NCBI RefSeq assembly: GCF_000819845.1
Contig: NZ_CDCG01000037.1
Span: 1 to 64,000, forward strand
Source: Aeromonas enteropelogenes
Lineage (GTDB): Bacteria > Pseudomonadota > Gammaproteobacteria > Enterobacterales > Aeromonadaceae
DNA length: 64,000 bases
Direction: 5' to 3'
Of this stretch, positions 25,947 to 35,379 are shown piece by piece. The position numbers and the translations under genes are program-made. The notes under the pieces were generated by a model that saw only the letters and a program-made list of their open reading frames with translations, ran no database searches and had not been told where the DNA came from. The stretch's first letter is position 1, and each line of letters begins with the position of its first letter.

Positions 25947-26636
25947 TTACTTCTGCTCGTCAGCCACCAGACGATAGGCCAGTGCCCCCAGAATGCCCCC
26001 GACAATCGGCGCAACCCAGAACAGCCACAGTTGGCTGGTCGCCCAGTCGCCGACAAACAGGGCCACACCGGTACTGCGGGCCGGGTTGACCGAGGTGTTG
26101 GTCACCGGAATACTGATGAGGTGGATCAGAGTCAGGCACAGGCCGATGGCGATCGGTGCAAAACCGGCCGGCGCGCGGCTGTCGGTCGCCCCCATGATGA
26201 CGAACAGGAAGACAGCCGTCATCACCACTTCGCACACCAGCGCAGCCGTCAGGGTGTAGCCACCCGGCGAGTGTTCGCCATACCCGTTGGAGGCAAACCC
26301 GGCGGAGAGATCAAATCCGGCCTGGCCGCTGGCAATCACATAGAGCACGCCGGCTGCAACAATGCCGCCCAGCACCTGGGCCACGATGTAAGGCACGACC
26401 CCGGTCGCCGGAAAACGGCCACCCGCCCACAATCCCACGGTGACCGCCGGATTGAGGTGGCAACCCGAGATATGACCGATGGCAAAAGCCATGGTCAGTA
26501 CCGTCAGGCCGAAGGCCAAGGCGACCCCCAGCAGACCGATCCCGACATCCGGAAAGGCCGCCGCCAATACGGCGCTTCCACATCCTCCCAGCACCAGCCA
26601 GAAGGTTCCAATAAATTCGGCAGCAACAGGTCTCAC
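25947..26636 (-). CDS. aqpZ: Aquaporin Z
   Basis: AqpZ is an inner-membrane water channel. Both NPA boxes are present, [14 protein letters not shown] near residue 60 and [15 protein letters not shown] near residue 180. The selectivity-filter residues of AqpZ-type pores, including the Arg after the second NPA, appear in place. About six hydrophobic segments fit the family, and the 229-residue length matches E. coli (231). GTG 26636 is chosen because GGGGAG is 7 bases upstream and the product begins [14 protein letters not shown], aligning with the E. coli start. A perfect CRP site lies 119 bases upstream. Confidence 0.95.
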   Translation of the reverse strand: MRPVAAEFIGTFWLVLGGCGSAVLAAAFPDVGIGLLGVALAFGLTVLTMAFAIGHISGCHLNPAVTVGLWAGGRFPATGVVPYIVAQVLGGIVAAGVLYVIASGQAGFDLSAGFASNGYGEHSPGGYTLTAALVCEVVMTAVFLFVIMGATDSRAPAGFAPIAIGLCLTLIHLISIPVTNTSVNPARSTGVALFVGDWATSQLWLFWVAPIVGGILGALAYRLVADEQK

Positions 26637-26754
26637 GCGATTTCTCCCCATAAAGTGACACTTAAAAGCTCCGTACAGAGCCCACGATTTAACAGGTGCG
26701 ACATTATGGGAGTGTGAATCCGGGATGCGAACCCTGCCCGGGATGTTCAAAATT

Positions 26755-26770
26755 TGTGACTCACATCACA
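26755..26770. promoter_or_regulatory. CRP-cAMP binding site upstream of aqpZ
   Basis: TGTGACTCACATCACA is an exact TGTGA-N6-TCACA match, extended by one base on each side to TTGTGA...TCACAA. It is 119 bases before the aqpZ GTG and about 370 bases from the DUF1653 start, which reads toward it. Control of aqpZ is the natural reading. Confidence 0.75.
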
Positions 26771-26905
26771 AAGCATTGATTAGATAAGGCATTTATCAGT
26801 AGTGCCGCGAAGTGCCGGCCTCATGAGGATAAGTTTCATGCGACAACTTATGACCATTTTGACTCCATCAGACCGCTTGCCCACCTCCGGGGACGCGCTT
26901 CCCCC

Positions 26906-27118
26906 TCACTCCCCGACCGGTGTGAAGCGGCTCACCACCTCTCCCTGATGTTCAATCCACTCCATGAACATGGCCACGGGACGGGCATAGACCTCGCTAT
27001 CCTGCTCGGAGCGATAGATCACCAGCTGCTCCCCGGTTTCGGTGTGCAAGGCCAGAGTGAGGACCTGATAAAGCCCCCCCTTGAAGTGACGATAACGGCC
27101 GGGTACGGGTGCATGCAT
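26906..27118 (-). CDS. DUF1653 family small protein
   Basis: The 70-residue protein begins MHAPVPGRYRHFKGGLYQVL and contains HTETGEQLVIYRSEQD and EVYARPVAMFMEWIEH, the signature layout of DUF1653. ATG 27118 is chosen for the AGGAGGG 7 bases upstream; the frame is open 29 codons further. It is probably cytosolic and its role is unknown. It lies in the same direction as aqpZ but the CRP site and 250 bases separate them. Confidence 0.88.
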   Translation of the reverse strand: MHAPVPGRYRHFKGGLYQVLTLALHTETGEQLVIYRSEQDSEVYARPVAMFMEWIEHQGEVVSRFTPVGE

Positions 27119-27511
27119 GGAGATCCCTCCTGGGATTGAACGAAATGAAACGATGACACCAGCGTGTATGGGCTGGCTCACGCCATCCCGCCGGTTTGCT
27201 GTCAAAAACGGGGAGTGGAAGACGAATTTTTCCGCAAGCCAATCGTGCCAGAGAGCGTGATAATTTCAACACAGTCAGGTAGCTTTGTTAATCAACTCAT
27301 CATCTTTCACTGGCGTTCCCGATATCACGCAAACGATCATGCTAAATTTAACTTTTTGATAACCCTGTTTTGGAGCTAAAAATCAGGGATTTCTACTAAA
27401 AAGAAGATTGTTCTAGCATTCAATTCTGTGAAGAATAGGGGAAGGGAAATTTGATACTAAAAACCGCCTTTTTCGCCAACGCGTCCCCACGGGGAAGGAA
27501 TCACAGTCACC
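27119..27511. other. Intergenic region between DUF1653 and alaA
   Basis: This ~390-base AT-rich stretch separates two divergent genes and presumably holds both promoters. No further gene, RNA or strong repeat is evident. A GGGGAAGGAATC precedes alaA and supplies its ribosome site. Confidence 0.5.
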
Positions 27512-28726
27512 ATGTTCACTATCGACAAGTCGCACAAGCTCGACGATGTCTGCTATGACATCCGCGGCCCGGTGCATAAAGAGGCTCGCCGTCTCGAAGA
27601 CGAAGGACACCGCATCCTCAAGCTCAACATCGGCAACCCGGCGCCGTTTGGTTTCGATGCACCGGAAGAGATCATCAAGGATGTCATCCTCAACATGCCC
27701 CAGAGCCAGGGCTACTGCGATTCCAAGGGGCTCTTCTCGGCCCGCAAGGCGGTGATGCAGTACTACCAGCAAAAAGGGATGCGCAAGGTCGATATCGACG
27801 ACATCTACATCGGCAACGGCGCGAGCGAATTGATCGTGATGGCGATGCAGGCGTTGCTCAACAACGGCGACGAGATGCTGGTGCCCTCCCCCGACTACCC
27901 GCTGTGGACTGCGGCCGTCACCCTCTCCGGTGGCCATGCGGTGCACTACCGCTGTGACGAAGGGGCCGACTGGTATCCGGATCTCGACGACATCCGTGCC
28001 CGCATCACCCCGCGCACCCGCGGCCTGGTGCTGATCAACCCCAACAACCCGACCGGCGCCGTCTATGGCAGCGAGTTCCTGCTGGAGGTGATCGAGATCG
28101 CCCGCCAGCACAACCTCATCATTTTTGCCGACGAGATTTACGACAAGATCCTCTACGACGACATCTCCCACACCAGCGTCTGCACCCTGTGTGACGATGT
28201 GATGGTAGTGACCTTCAATGGCCTCTCCAAGGCCTATCGCGCCTGCGGCTTCCGCCAGGGCTGGATGGTCATTACCGGGCCCAAGGGGCGCGCCCGCGGC
28301 TATATCGAGGGGCTGGAGATGCTGGCCTCCATGCGCCTGTGCGCCAATGTGCCCATGCAGCACGCCATTCAGACCGCCCTTGGCGGCTACCAGAGCATCA
28401 ACGAGCTGATCCTGCCGGGCGGCCGCCTGCGCCGCCAGCGCGACAAGGCCTGGGAGCTCTTGAACGAGATCCCCGGGGTCTCCTGCGTCAAGCCCAAGGG
28501 GGCGCTCTACATGTTCCCGCGCCTGAATCCCAAGGTGTATGACATTCGCGACGACCAGAAGATGGTATTCGACCTGCTGCAGCAAGAGAAGCTCTTGCTG
28601 GTGCAAGGCACCGGCTTCAACTGGCCGGCGCCGGATCACTTCCGCCTGGTGTTCCTGCCCCGGGAAGAGGAGCTGGAGGATGCCATCGGTCGTCTCGCCC
28701 GTTTCCTCAAGGACTACAAGCAGTAG
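27512..28726 (+). CDS. alaA: Glutamate-pyruvate aminotransferase AlaA
   Basis: AlaA makes alanine from pyruvate with glutamate as amino donor. The 404-residue fold-type I PLP enzyme starts MFTIDKSHKLDDVCYDIRGP and has LNIGNPAPFGF near residue 40, INPNNPTGAVY near residue 175, FADEIYDKILYDD near residue 208 and the PLP lysine in FNGLSKAYRACGFRQGW near residue 240. These match E. coli AlaA (YfbQ, 405 residues) closely. The closest alternative is another YfbQ-like aminotransferase. It is a single gene with a strong terminator. Confidence 0.94.
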   Translation: MFTIDKSHKLDDVCYDIRGPVHKEARRLEDEGHRILKLNIGNPAPFGFDAPEEIIKDVILNMPQSQGYCDSKGLFSARKAVMQYYQQKGMRKVDIDDIYIGNGASELIVMAMQALLNNGDEMLVPSPDYPLWTAAVTLSGGHAVHYRCDEGADWYPDLDDIRARITPRTRGLVLINPNNPTGAVYGSEFLLEVIEIARQHNLIIFADEIYDKILYDDISHTSVCTLCDDVMVVTFNGLSKAYRACGFRQGWMVITGPKGRARGYIEGLEMLASMRLCANVPMQHAIQTALGGYQSINELILPGGRLRRQRDKAWELLNEIPGVSCVKPKGALYMFPRLNPKVYDIRDDQKMVFDLLQQEKLLLVQGTGFNWPAPDHFRLVFLPREEELEDAIGRLARFLKDYKQ

Positions 28727-28782
28727 ACACTGCTCGGCTCCTGCCCCGGCCTGTTACCCATCTCAGATAGCAGGCCAAGCAT

Positions 28783-28820
28783 AAAAAATCCGAAGCGGCC
28801 TGGACCGCTTCGGATTTTTT
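28783..28820. terminator. Bidirectional terminator between alaA and mscS-like gene
   Basis: A 16-bp stem with A6 at one end and T6 at the other (AAAAAATCCGAAGCGG with its complement, loop CCTGGA) lies between convergent genes and can stop transcription in both directions. Confidence 0.93.
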
Positions 28821-28859
28821 TATGGCGGGAGGCTCGCACTGCGAGGCCCGCTTTGTGAG

Positions 28860-30500
28860 TTATTTCTTCCCTTTTTCCCCGGTTGCCACCTCGGCGGGCG
28901 GCACTGCAGGGGCCTGATACCAATTCTCCTGGGGCACCAGCACCGCTTGTTCCGGCTGGGCGACGAAATTGGGGGACATGATCTGCACCCCGAACTCGTT
29001 GAACACATCCTGGATGTGGCCGTGCAACTCGGTTCTGACCGGGCCGGGCAACAGCCCCTCTTTCATCCGTACTTGCAGCTCGTACTCCACATACCAGTCC
29101 TGCAGATTGAGTTGACGCACCAGAGGCGCCTCTTCCTGGTTGATCAACTGGCAGCGCCTGGCCGCCAGCTCCAGCATGGCATGCACCTGGCGCCAGGGCG
29201 TGTCATAGCCGATGGTGACCTTGGTGAGCAGGGCGATACCCTTGTCGCTCGACAGCCGGCTCAGGTTGGTTACCTTGCCCCCTACCACCACGGCGTTGGG
29301 CAGGGTCACCTCGTGATCATGACGGGTCACCAGCTTGGTCGAGAGGGCGCTCAGCTCGGTGACGACCCCCTCCACCTCCCCTATCTGCACCAGATCCCCC
29401 GGCCGCAAGGCCCGCGAGTAGATCAGCACCAGGCCGCTCATGGCATGGTTCATGATCCCGGCCGAGCCCAGGGTCACCATCAGACCGAAGAAGACGCTCA
29501 CCCCCTTGAAGGCGTCCGAATCCGCCCCCGGCAGATAGGGGTAAGCGACGGTCAGGGCAAACAGCCAGATCACCACGGAGAGCAGACGGCGGGTCGCCCC
29601 AATCGTCTCGGAGTGCAACCCCTGTACCCGGAACTGGCCGCGTTCGATGCGCTCGAAGATGACGGCCAGCATGCGGATAAAGAGCTTGGTCAGCACGAAG
29701 ATGACTAGCACGGTCGCAAGCCCCGGCATGGCGGCGATGATCCCGCTCAGGATGTCGCTGCACAGCCCCAGCAAGGAGGAGCCCAACTGCTCGCTCCAGA
29801 CCCGGGTATGGGGAAACAGTCCCAGCACATAGGTGAGCCAGCCATAGGTGAGCAGCAGGATCACCAGCAAGGTGAATACGCCGATGACGCGGATCTCCAG
29901 ATCGCCGAGCACCTGACGCCATTGATGGGGGATCAGCCCCTTTTGCTGCAGCAGGTTGTTGGCAAACCAGCGGCGCGCCCGCAGGTGACCCCGCCGCAGC
30001 AGCTGGACCACCACCAGAAAAATCAGGGTCACCAGCACCGTCTTGCCCGCGGCCTTGATCAGATAGGCGTTGGAGTGCAGCTCCAGCACCTTGATCCGCA
30101 CATTCTCCAGCCTCGCCCGCACCCGCTCGGCAGCCTGATCCAGGGTCAGCTCATCGAGCCACTCCAGATCCTTTTCCAGCAGCACCAGCAGGTGCTTGTC
30201 ATGGATCCTGAACTCCCTGGCCTCCTGGCCGAGTCGGGTCGAGCTGACCACGGTCACAGGATGGGTCAAATCTTCGGGCTGTAGCTGCCTTACCCGCTCC
30301 TTGACGATCCGCACCCGGGCCGCCCCGTCAAGGCGGCCGAATTTCGCTTGCAGCATCACGATGGGCTCGTGAAACAGGGTCAGGGTCTGAGCCCGCTCCT
30401 GCTCGGTCGGCTCCAGTCTCGGCTCCGCCGCCCACCCGCTATTGACCATGAGCAGGGCCAGCAGTATCCCTGCCAGCCTGATGATCCCTCTATGCCCCAT
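28860..30500 (-). CDS. MscS-family mechanosensitive channel
   Basis: This 546-residue inner-membrane protein has a signal peptide (LAGILLALLMVNSGWA), a ~130-residue periplasmic helical part, about four membrane helices and an MscS core. The pore helix and vestibule read FGLMVTLGSAGIMNHAMSGL near residue 335, then LRPGDLVQIGEVEGVVTELS and LPNAVVVGGKVTNLSR. The structure is longer than MscS (286) and shorter than MscK or MscM, so it belongs to a mid-size subfamily. It probably relieves hypo-osmotic pressure. A GGGAGAGG precedes the ATG. Confidence 0.9.
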   Translation of the reverse strand: MGHRGIIRLAGILLALLMVNSGWAAEPRLEPTEQERAQTLTLFHEPIVMLQAKFGRLDGAARVRIVKERVRQLQPEDLTHPVTVVSSTRLGQEAREFRIHDKHLLVLLEKDLEWLDELTLDQAAERVRARLENVRIKVLELHSNAYLIKAAGKTVLVTLIFLVVVQLLRRGHLRARRWFANNLLQQKGLIPHQWRQVLGDLEIRVIGVFTLLVILLLTYGWLTYVLGLFPHTRVWSEQLGSSLLGLCSDILSGIIAAMPGLATVLVIFVLTKLFIRMLAVIFERIERGQFRVQGLHSETIGATRRLLSVVIWLFALTVAYPYLPGADSDAFKGVSVFFGLMVTLGSAGIMNHAMSGLVLIYSRALRPGDLVQIGEVEGVVTELSALSTKLVTRHDHEVTLPNAVVVGGKVTNLSRLSSDKGIALLTKVTIGYDTPWRQVHAMLELAARRCQLINQEEAPLVRQLNLQDWYVEYELQVRMKEGLLPGPVRTELHGHIQDVFNEFGVQIMSPNFVAQPEQAVLVPQENWYQAPAVPPAEVATGEKGKK

Positions 30501-30786
30501 AACCTCTCCCTATTGACCGCCAGGTCCCATCATGATGGCCACGCCCTGTCACGGGATTGGGTTAACCGCCCCCAATCCAGATCTTGCCGTCATCCGTGAC
30601 ACGCCGGAACACCGTCCGTTTTTTGCAAAAAACCGAGTTATAACAAAGATTACCAGCAGTAATAGCACCGCGGCGATGGCGGCGAAAGAGGCCGCCACAC
30701 CATTTTGCAACCTAACTCACAGGCATCTGGGCACACCATCAAAAAGGACTCGTACTGATTCGATAAAACTGATAGACGACCATAAA

Positions 30787-30814
30787 AAAACAGGGCCCCG
30801 CAGGGCCCTGTTTT
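30787..30814 (-). terminator. Terminator of fabV
   Basis: AAAACAGGGCCC and GGGCCCTGTTTT pair perfectly around CGCA, with more T residues following on the minus strand. It lies 15 bases after the fabV stop. Confidence 0.92.
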
Positions 30815-30828
30815 CACGAACAACCGGT

Positions 30829-32022
30829 TTACAGCTCGACCACGTCGAACTGCACGTCCGGGTTCACATCCGCATCGTAATCCACCTCGTCCAGCCCGAA
30901 GCCGAACAGGCGCAGGAACTCCTGCTTGTAGCCGGTGTAATCGGTCAGATCGGAGAGGTTCTCGCTGGTGATGGACGGCCACAGATCGCGGCAGGTCTGC
31001 TGCACGTCTTCACGCAGCTCCCAGTCATCCATGCGGATGCGGGCTTGTTCGTCCAGCGCCAGATCGGCACCATACAGACGGGTGCGCATCATGCGATCCA
31101 CCTGCTCCATGCAGCCCTCGTGAATGCCCTTCTCCTTCATGATCTTGAACGCCATGGAGATATAGAGCGGCATCACCGGAATGGCGCTTGATGCCTGGGT
31201 GACCACGGATTTCAGCACGGCCACGTGGGCAGTACCGCCCTTGGCGGCCAGATCGCCACGGATGGCGCTGGCGGCGCGGTCCAGATCTTCCTTGGCGCGG
31301 CCCAGGGTGCCATGCCAGTAGATGGGCCAGGTCAGATCGGTACCGATGTAGGAGTAGGCCACGGACTTGGCGCCATCGGCCAGCACGCCCGCATCGCGCA
31401 GGGCAGCCATCCACAGCTCCCAATCCTGACCGCCCATGACGGTGATGGTGTTCTGGATCTCTTCCTCATTCGCCGGCTCGACGGTGGCGGTGATGATCTG
31501 ATCCTTGTTGGTGTCGATGGCGGTGGTGGTGTAAACCTCGCCGATGGGTTTGAGGGCAGAGCGCACCACTTCGCCGGTTTCCGGCATCTTGCGCACCGGA
31601 GAAGCCAGAGAGTAGACCACCAGGTCAACCTGACCCAGATCCTGCTTGATGAGTTCGATCACCTTGGCACGGCACTCGTTGGAGAAGGCATCGCCGTTGA
31701 CGCTTTTCGCATACAGGCCTGCTTCCTTGGCGGCCTTGTCAAAAGCGGCGGAGTTGTACCAGCCAGCGGTACCCGGCTTAGTCTCGGTGCCGGCTTTTTC
31801 AAAGAAGACGCCGAGGGTGGCGGCGCCGGAGCCGAAGGCGGCGGCAATGCGAGACGCCAGGCCATAACCGGTAGAGGCGCCGATCACCAGCACCTTCTTG
31901 GGACCATTCTCGATGGTGCCCTTGGCCTGGGTATAGGCAATCTGACGACGAACATTGGCTTCGCACCCGACCGGGTGAGTGGTGGTGCAGATAAAGCCGC
32001 GAACCTTGGGTTTGATGATCAT
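30829..32022 (-). CDS. fabV: Trans-2-enoyl-CoA/ACP reductase FabV
   Basis: FabV catalyses the NADH-dependent last step of fatty acid elongation and is naturally insensitive to triclosan. The 397-residue protein starts [20 protein letters not shown] and has the cofactor loop [20 protein letters not shown] near residue 44. The catalytic Tyr-Lys pair lies in [20 protein letters not shown] with the Lys shortly after, and [11 protein letters not shown] precedes the C-terminus. Length and motifs match Vibrio and Aeromonas FabV. Whether a FabI is also encoded cannot be seen here. It is a single-gene unit. Confidence 0.96.
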   Translation of the reverse strand: MIIKPKVRGFICTTTHPVGCEANVRRQIAYTQAKGTIENGPKKVLVIGASTGYGLASRIAAAFGSGAATLGVFFEKAGTETKPGTAGWYNSAAFDKAAKEAGLYAKSVNGDAFSNECRAKVIELIKQDLGQVDLVVYSLASPVRKMPETGEVVRSALKPIGEVYTTTAIDTNKDQIITATVEPANEEEIQNTITVMGGQDWELWMAALRDAGVLADGAKSVAYSYIGTDLTWPIYWHGTLGRAKEDLDRAASAIRGDLAAKGGTAHVAVLKSVVTQASSAIPVMPLYISMAFKIMKEKGIHEGCMEQVDRMMRTRLYGADLALDEQARIRMDDWELREDVQQTCRDLWPSITSENLSDLTDYTGYKQEFLRLFGFGLDEVDYDADVNPDVQFDVVEL

Positions 32023-32240
32023 GTGTTGTCTCTTATCCGTTTGATGGATGAAATCGGGGCATAAGATACCTCATCTTGCCGGGATTAGGTGCTCTGATGT
32101 GTTGAACTGCGGCAAAAATGGGCATCTCGCAGGCTACCAGCTATCCAAAACAGAACCCTCGCAGATAAAATGAAGCGCAACTCGCAGACCCCTTGCTCAC
32201 AACTCAATCGAACGGCAGTTATCGGGGGACTAACAACATC

Positions 32241-32263
32241 AAAGGGAGGCATCAGCCTCCCTT
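32241..32263. terminator. Terminator after the Asr-like gene
   Basis: AAAGGGAGGC and GCCTCCCTTT pair around ATCA. The U-tract is better on the plus strand (TTTTGTGTTTT) than on the minus strand, yet the nearest gene ends on the minus strand 30 bases away. It probably works in both directions. Confidence 0.7.
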
Positions 32264-32292
32264 TTGTGTTTTATCACGCCGGCAGACGGCGA

Positions 32293-32475
32293 TTATTTGG
32301 TGGTCGGGGCTACCTTGACGGCCGGCGCCTTGGCATGAGCCGCTTTATGGTGTTTTTTCACCACCTTGGTCTGGGTGGTTTGCGGCGCCGCAGACTTGGT
32401 CGGGGTGGCAGCCATGGTGAAACCGGAGGTGAGGGCGAAAACGGCGGCCAGGGTCAGGGGAATGATCTTTTTCAT
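32293..32475 (-). CDS. Asr-like acid-shock protein (small basic exported protein)
   Basis: The 60-residue precursor has a signal peptide (IIPLTLAAVFALTSGFTMAA) and a mature part made almost only of Ala, Thr, Pro, Lys, His and Val (KVVKKHHKAAHAKAPAVKV). That composition is the hallmark of enterobacterial Asr, a periplasmic acid-shock protein, although this one is shorter. ATG 32475 is 8 bases after AAGGA; ATG 32481 is an alternative. It lies directly downstream of rstB, and a near-consensus RstA box stands about 100 bases before it. In E. coli, RstA and PhoB activate asr, which supports the call. Confidence 0.7.
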   Translation of the reverse strand: MKKIIPLTLAAVFALTSGFTMAATPTKSAAPQTTQTKVVKKHHKAAHAKAPAVKVAPTTK

Positions 32476-32528
32476 CTTCATTTTCCTTATTCAGGTGGGT
32501 GTCATGGAGCCTTCTCCATGACTTCATC

Positions 32529-33854
32529 CTAAAGGGAGGGCGGCCGCGCTTCCGTGAGTGGTTGGTGACGGTTTGTATCCAAATGTACAGGCAAGGTGAG
32601 GCAGAAACGGGCACCGCCGTCACCGGGCAGCAGGGATACCTCTCCCCCGTGATGGCGGGCAATGCTGCGCACAATGGCCAGCCCAAGGCCGCTGCCGCCG
32701 GTGCGGCGGTCACGACTCTTGTCCAGCCTGACAAACGGCTCGAAGATTTGCGGGGCCAGCTGCGGATCGATACCGGGCCCGTCGTCGCTCACCTCCAGCA
32801 GGTAACGATCCTGCAAGCGCGAAACGGTGAAGATGACCCTGTGCTCGGCATAGCGCAGGGCATTGCCGATGAGATTCTCCACGGCACGGGCCAGCAGCCG
32901 TTGATCGCCGCACCAGGGCATGTCGATAGGCTGAAGCTCGAAAACCAGCTCTTTATCGGGCCGCAGTGCCTGCCAGTCGGCGCTGTGCTGCCGTACCCAC
33001 GCCCCCAGCTCGATCTCGTCGCGCTGCAACGGCATCTCGGGCCTGTCCAGCCTGGCGTAGGTGAGCATCTCCTCGATCAGGGCATCCAGCGCCCTCAGAT
33101 CACGCTCCAGTGCCTGCTGAACCGGCGCGGCCGGCTGGGGCTCCAGCATCGCAAGGCGATAGCGCAACCTGACCAGCGGGGTTCGCAACTCATGGGCGAT
33201 GGCATCAGTCAGTTGCTTGCGACTGGCCAGCATGGCCTGCAGCTGGGCGGCCATCTCGTCGAAGGTTCGCCCCACGTGCGCCAGGCTGCTCCCCGCCGGC
33301 AGATTGGTGCGACGGGAGAGATCGCCGTCGCCAACCAGACGGGCCGTGCGTTCCAGCTGTTGCAAACCGCGCCAGTGGGGACGCAGCCAGAGCAGGATGG
33401 GCACCCCGAGGGAGAGCCCGATCAGCAGCAGCAACCCCACATCAACCCAGTGAAGTTCATGAAGATAAGAGAGATAGGGCACGGGGCCGACGATCAGCAC
33501 CTGTTCGGTACCCGGGATACGCTGCAAAAAGGTGTCATCTTCTTCGACGATCACGATATTGCCCGCGGCAAGAAAGGCCTGATCCTCTCGTGCCAGCGGT
33601 TGCTGTGCCAGCGCCCCGACCTTGAGTGGCAGGGTGAGCTGGTGGCTCTGCACCCGCAAGCGCTCTGGCCAGAGTTCGGGGGAGAGCTTTGTCAGCTCCG
33701 CCGTCAACAGGCCCAGAGAGCCTTGCATCATCCGCTCCAGATAGCGATCCCCCGCCCGCTCGGCGGTCACCTGATAGACCATGCCCACCAGCAAGATCGC
33801 CAGGGTGAAGCAGCCCATCAGCAACAGATAAAACTGGATAAAGAGGCGGCGCAT
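32529..33854 (-). CDS. rstB: Sensor histidine kinase RstB
   Basis: RstB is the inner-membrane kinase partner of RstA. The 441-residue protein has a membrane segment at residues 5-25, a ~110-residue periplasmic sensor region and a second membrane segment near residue 140. A HAMP domain and an H-box follow (AIAHELRTPLVRLRYRLAML, His near residue 222). The ATPase motifs are NLIGNALRYAE, VSDDGPGIDP and SGLGLAIVRSIARHHGG. It follows rstA with a 21-base gap. The last 15 codons hold the RstA box of the downstream asr-like gene. Confidence 0.93.
   Translation of the reverse strand: MRRLFIQFYLLLMGCFTLAILLVGMVYQVTAERAGDRYLERMMQGSLGLLTAELTKLSPELWPERLRVQSHQLTLPLKVGALAQQPLAREDQAFLAAGNIVIVEEDDTFLQRIPGTEQVLIVGPVPYLSYLHELHWVDVGLLLLIGLSLGVPILLWLRPHWRGLQQLERTARLVGDGDLSRRTNLPAGSSLAHVGRTFDEMAAQLQAMLASRKQLTDAIAHELRTPLVRLRYRLAMLEPQPAAPVQQALERDLRALDALIEEMLTYARLDRPEMPLQRDEIELGAWVRQHSADWQALRPDKELVFELQPIDMPWCGDQRLLARAVENLIGNALRYAEHRVIFTVSRLQDRYLLEVSDDGPGIDPQLAPQIFEPFVRLDKSRDRRTGGSGLGLAIVRSIARHHGGEVSLLPGDGGARFCLTLPVHLDTNRHQPLTEARPPSL
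32574..32587 (-). promoter_or_regulatory. RstA box upstream of the asr-like gene
   Basis: On the minus strand the site reads TACATTTGGATACA and matches the published RstA box TACATNTNGTTACA at every fixed position but one. It lies inside the 3' end of rstB, 98 bases from the asr-like ATG at 32475. A CATGGAG/CTCCATG hairpin stands between the site and the start codon. The regulatory link to the adjacent rstA gene is inference backed by E. coli precedent. Confidence 0.6.
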
Positions 33855-33875
33855 GATGCTCCTTGCTGCTCCCGG

Positions 33876-34583
33876 TTATTCCCAGGCGTGGGGCACGAAC
33901 AGATAGCCTTTCTGGCGGACCGTCTTGATGCGCACCGGGTTATTGGTGTCATCGCCGAGCCGGCGCCGCAAGCGGGAGATGGCGACATCCATGCTGCGAT
34001 CCAGCCCGTCATACTCCCGGCCTCGCAGGCTTTGGAACAGGGCTTCCCGCCCCAGGATCTGGCCGGCGTGGCAGGCCAGCTCCCACAACAGATCGAAATC
34101 GGCAGTGGAGAGGGCAATGCTCTGACCGTCGAGCCGCACATCCCGCCCCGCCCCATCGACGCACAGACGGCCAAATTGCAGAGTCTGGGGCGCCGAGGTC
34201 ACCGCCACCGGCTGCGGCGCCTGCTGGTGCTGTCGAAACTGCACCCGCAACCTGGCCAGCAGCACGGACGGGGGCGTGGTCTTGAGGATATAGTCGTTCG
34301 CCCCCAGCTCCAGGCTCAGGATCTGGTTCATGTCGCTGTCGAGGGAGGTGAGCATGACGATAGGGCCGCCAAAGCGCGGTCGCAATGCCCTGCACAGGGA
34401 CATGCCATCGAGCCCCGGCAACATGATATCGAGCAGCACCAGATCTGGCCGTTCGGCCTCGAATCTGGCCAGCGCCCTGTCTCCCCTGCACTCCAGGATC
34501 ACTTCCATCTCGTGACGTCCGAGCCAGTTGCTGATCAACTCGCCAATCTCGGGGTCATCCTCAACAAACAGAATACGTTGCAT
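33876..34583 (-). CDS. rstA: Response regulator RstA
   Basis: RstA is an OmpR-family transcription factor phosphorylated by RstB. The 235-residue protein has a receiver domain with FVEDDPEIGEL, the phosphorylated Asp in LVLLDIMLPGLDGMSLCRAL near residue 52, and VMLTSLDSDMNQILSLELGA. A winged helix follows, with LSTADFDLLWELACHAGQI, SMDVAISRLRRRLGDD and TVRQKGYLFVP. The segment LELGANDYILKTTPPSVLLA is near identical to E. coli RstA, separating it from other OmpR-type regulators. rstB follows on the same strand. Confidence 0.95.
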   Translation of the reverse strand: MQRILFVEDDPEIGELISNWLGRHEMEVILECRGDRALARFEAERPDLVLLDIMLPGLDGMSLCRALRPRFGGPIVMLTSLDSDMNQILSLELGANDYILKTTPPSVLLARLRVQFRQHQQAPQPVAVTSAPQTLQFGRLCVDGAGRDVRLDGQSIALSTADFDLLWELACHAGQILGREALFQSLRGREYDGLDRSMDVAISRLRRRLGDDTNNPVRIKTVRQKGYLFVPHAWE

Positions 34584-34658
34584 AAAAAGCGCTCGTTGGC
34601 GGCAAGGGAAAACCCATTCGGGATGTTACGCGGCCACTTTTGACGTTGTGGCCCCAGA

Positions 34659-35312
34659 TTACCCCTTCTTGATCTCCCGCAGGTAGCGGTAGATGGAGTG
34701 CACCGAGATGCCAAGCTGGCGGGCGGCGATCTGGGCGCTGTCTTTGAGCTCGAAGATCCCCATGTCGTGCAGCTGGTTGACGATGACCCGGGTCTTCTGG
34801 GATGGCGGTACCGCCTCGTTGCCCCGCACCTCGCTGCTGATGGTGTCGATGGTGCTGTTGAGGGCCTCGTCGATGTTGCGGGCGAACACCTCGGGGGTGG
34901 TGGAATTCTCGTGGGTGTGCATGCACTCGGGCATCATGGCCCGCAGCACGGATTGCAGCGGGGCATCCATGTCGGTGTTGATGCACAGCATGCCGATCGG
35001 CTGGTGCTCGCCATTGCGAATGATGGTGGTGAGGGAGCGCAGCGTCTTGCCGGTGGCGCACTTGGTCAGGTAGGGGCTGGAGATATCCTGCCCGCTCTTG
35101 AGCTTCATCAGCGCCAGGTTGGTGATGGGAGCACCGACGCTGCGGCCCGTGATATGGCCGTTGGCAATCTTGATGATCGAGGGGTTGCGCGCATCCAGAC
35201 TGTGGAGCAATACCTCCGTATGCTGGCCATACATGGCGGCGATGCCATCCACTATGTTTTCCATCGCCTTGAGGATCTCGAAATCACTCGGACTCAACTC
35301 TTGCAGCTTCAC
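34659..35312 (-). CDS. YheO/DauR-type PAS-HTH transcriptional regulator
   Basis: The 217-residue regulator has an N-terminal YheO-like PAS domain (VDGIAAMYGQHTEVLLHSLD, near residue 22, then PSIIKIANGHITGRSVGAP) and a C-terminal HTH (KDSAQIAARQLGISVHSIYR). Relatives include DauR, which controls D-arginine use. Here it lies 67 bases downstream of cyuA on the same strand and is probably co-transcribed with cyuA and ridA, so it is the likely regulator of the cysteine/serine genes. In E. coli, cyuPA is controlled by the unrelated Lrp-type CyuR. Confidence 0.88.
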   Translation of the reverse strand: MKLQELSPSDFEILKAMENIVDGIAAMYGQHTEVLLHSLDARNPSIIKIANGHITGRSVGAPITNLALMKLKSGQDISSPYLTKCATGKTLRSLTTIIRNGEHQPIGMLCINTDMDAPLQSVLRAMMPECMHTHENSTTPEVFARNIDEALNSTIDTISSEVRGNEAVPPSQKTRVIVNQLHDMGIFELKDSAQIAARQLGISVHSIYRYLREIKKG

Positions 35313-35379
35313 ATTGGGACCTTAATGCAGGGGCTGCTGCGCCGGACTCGGGGCGCCGGGCAGCAGCCGACAGGGACAC

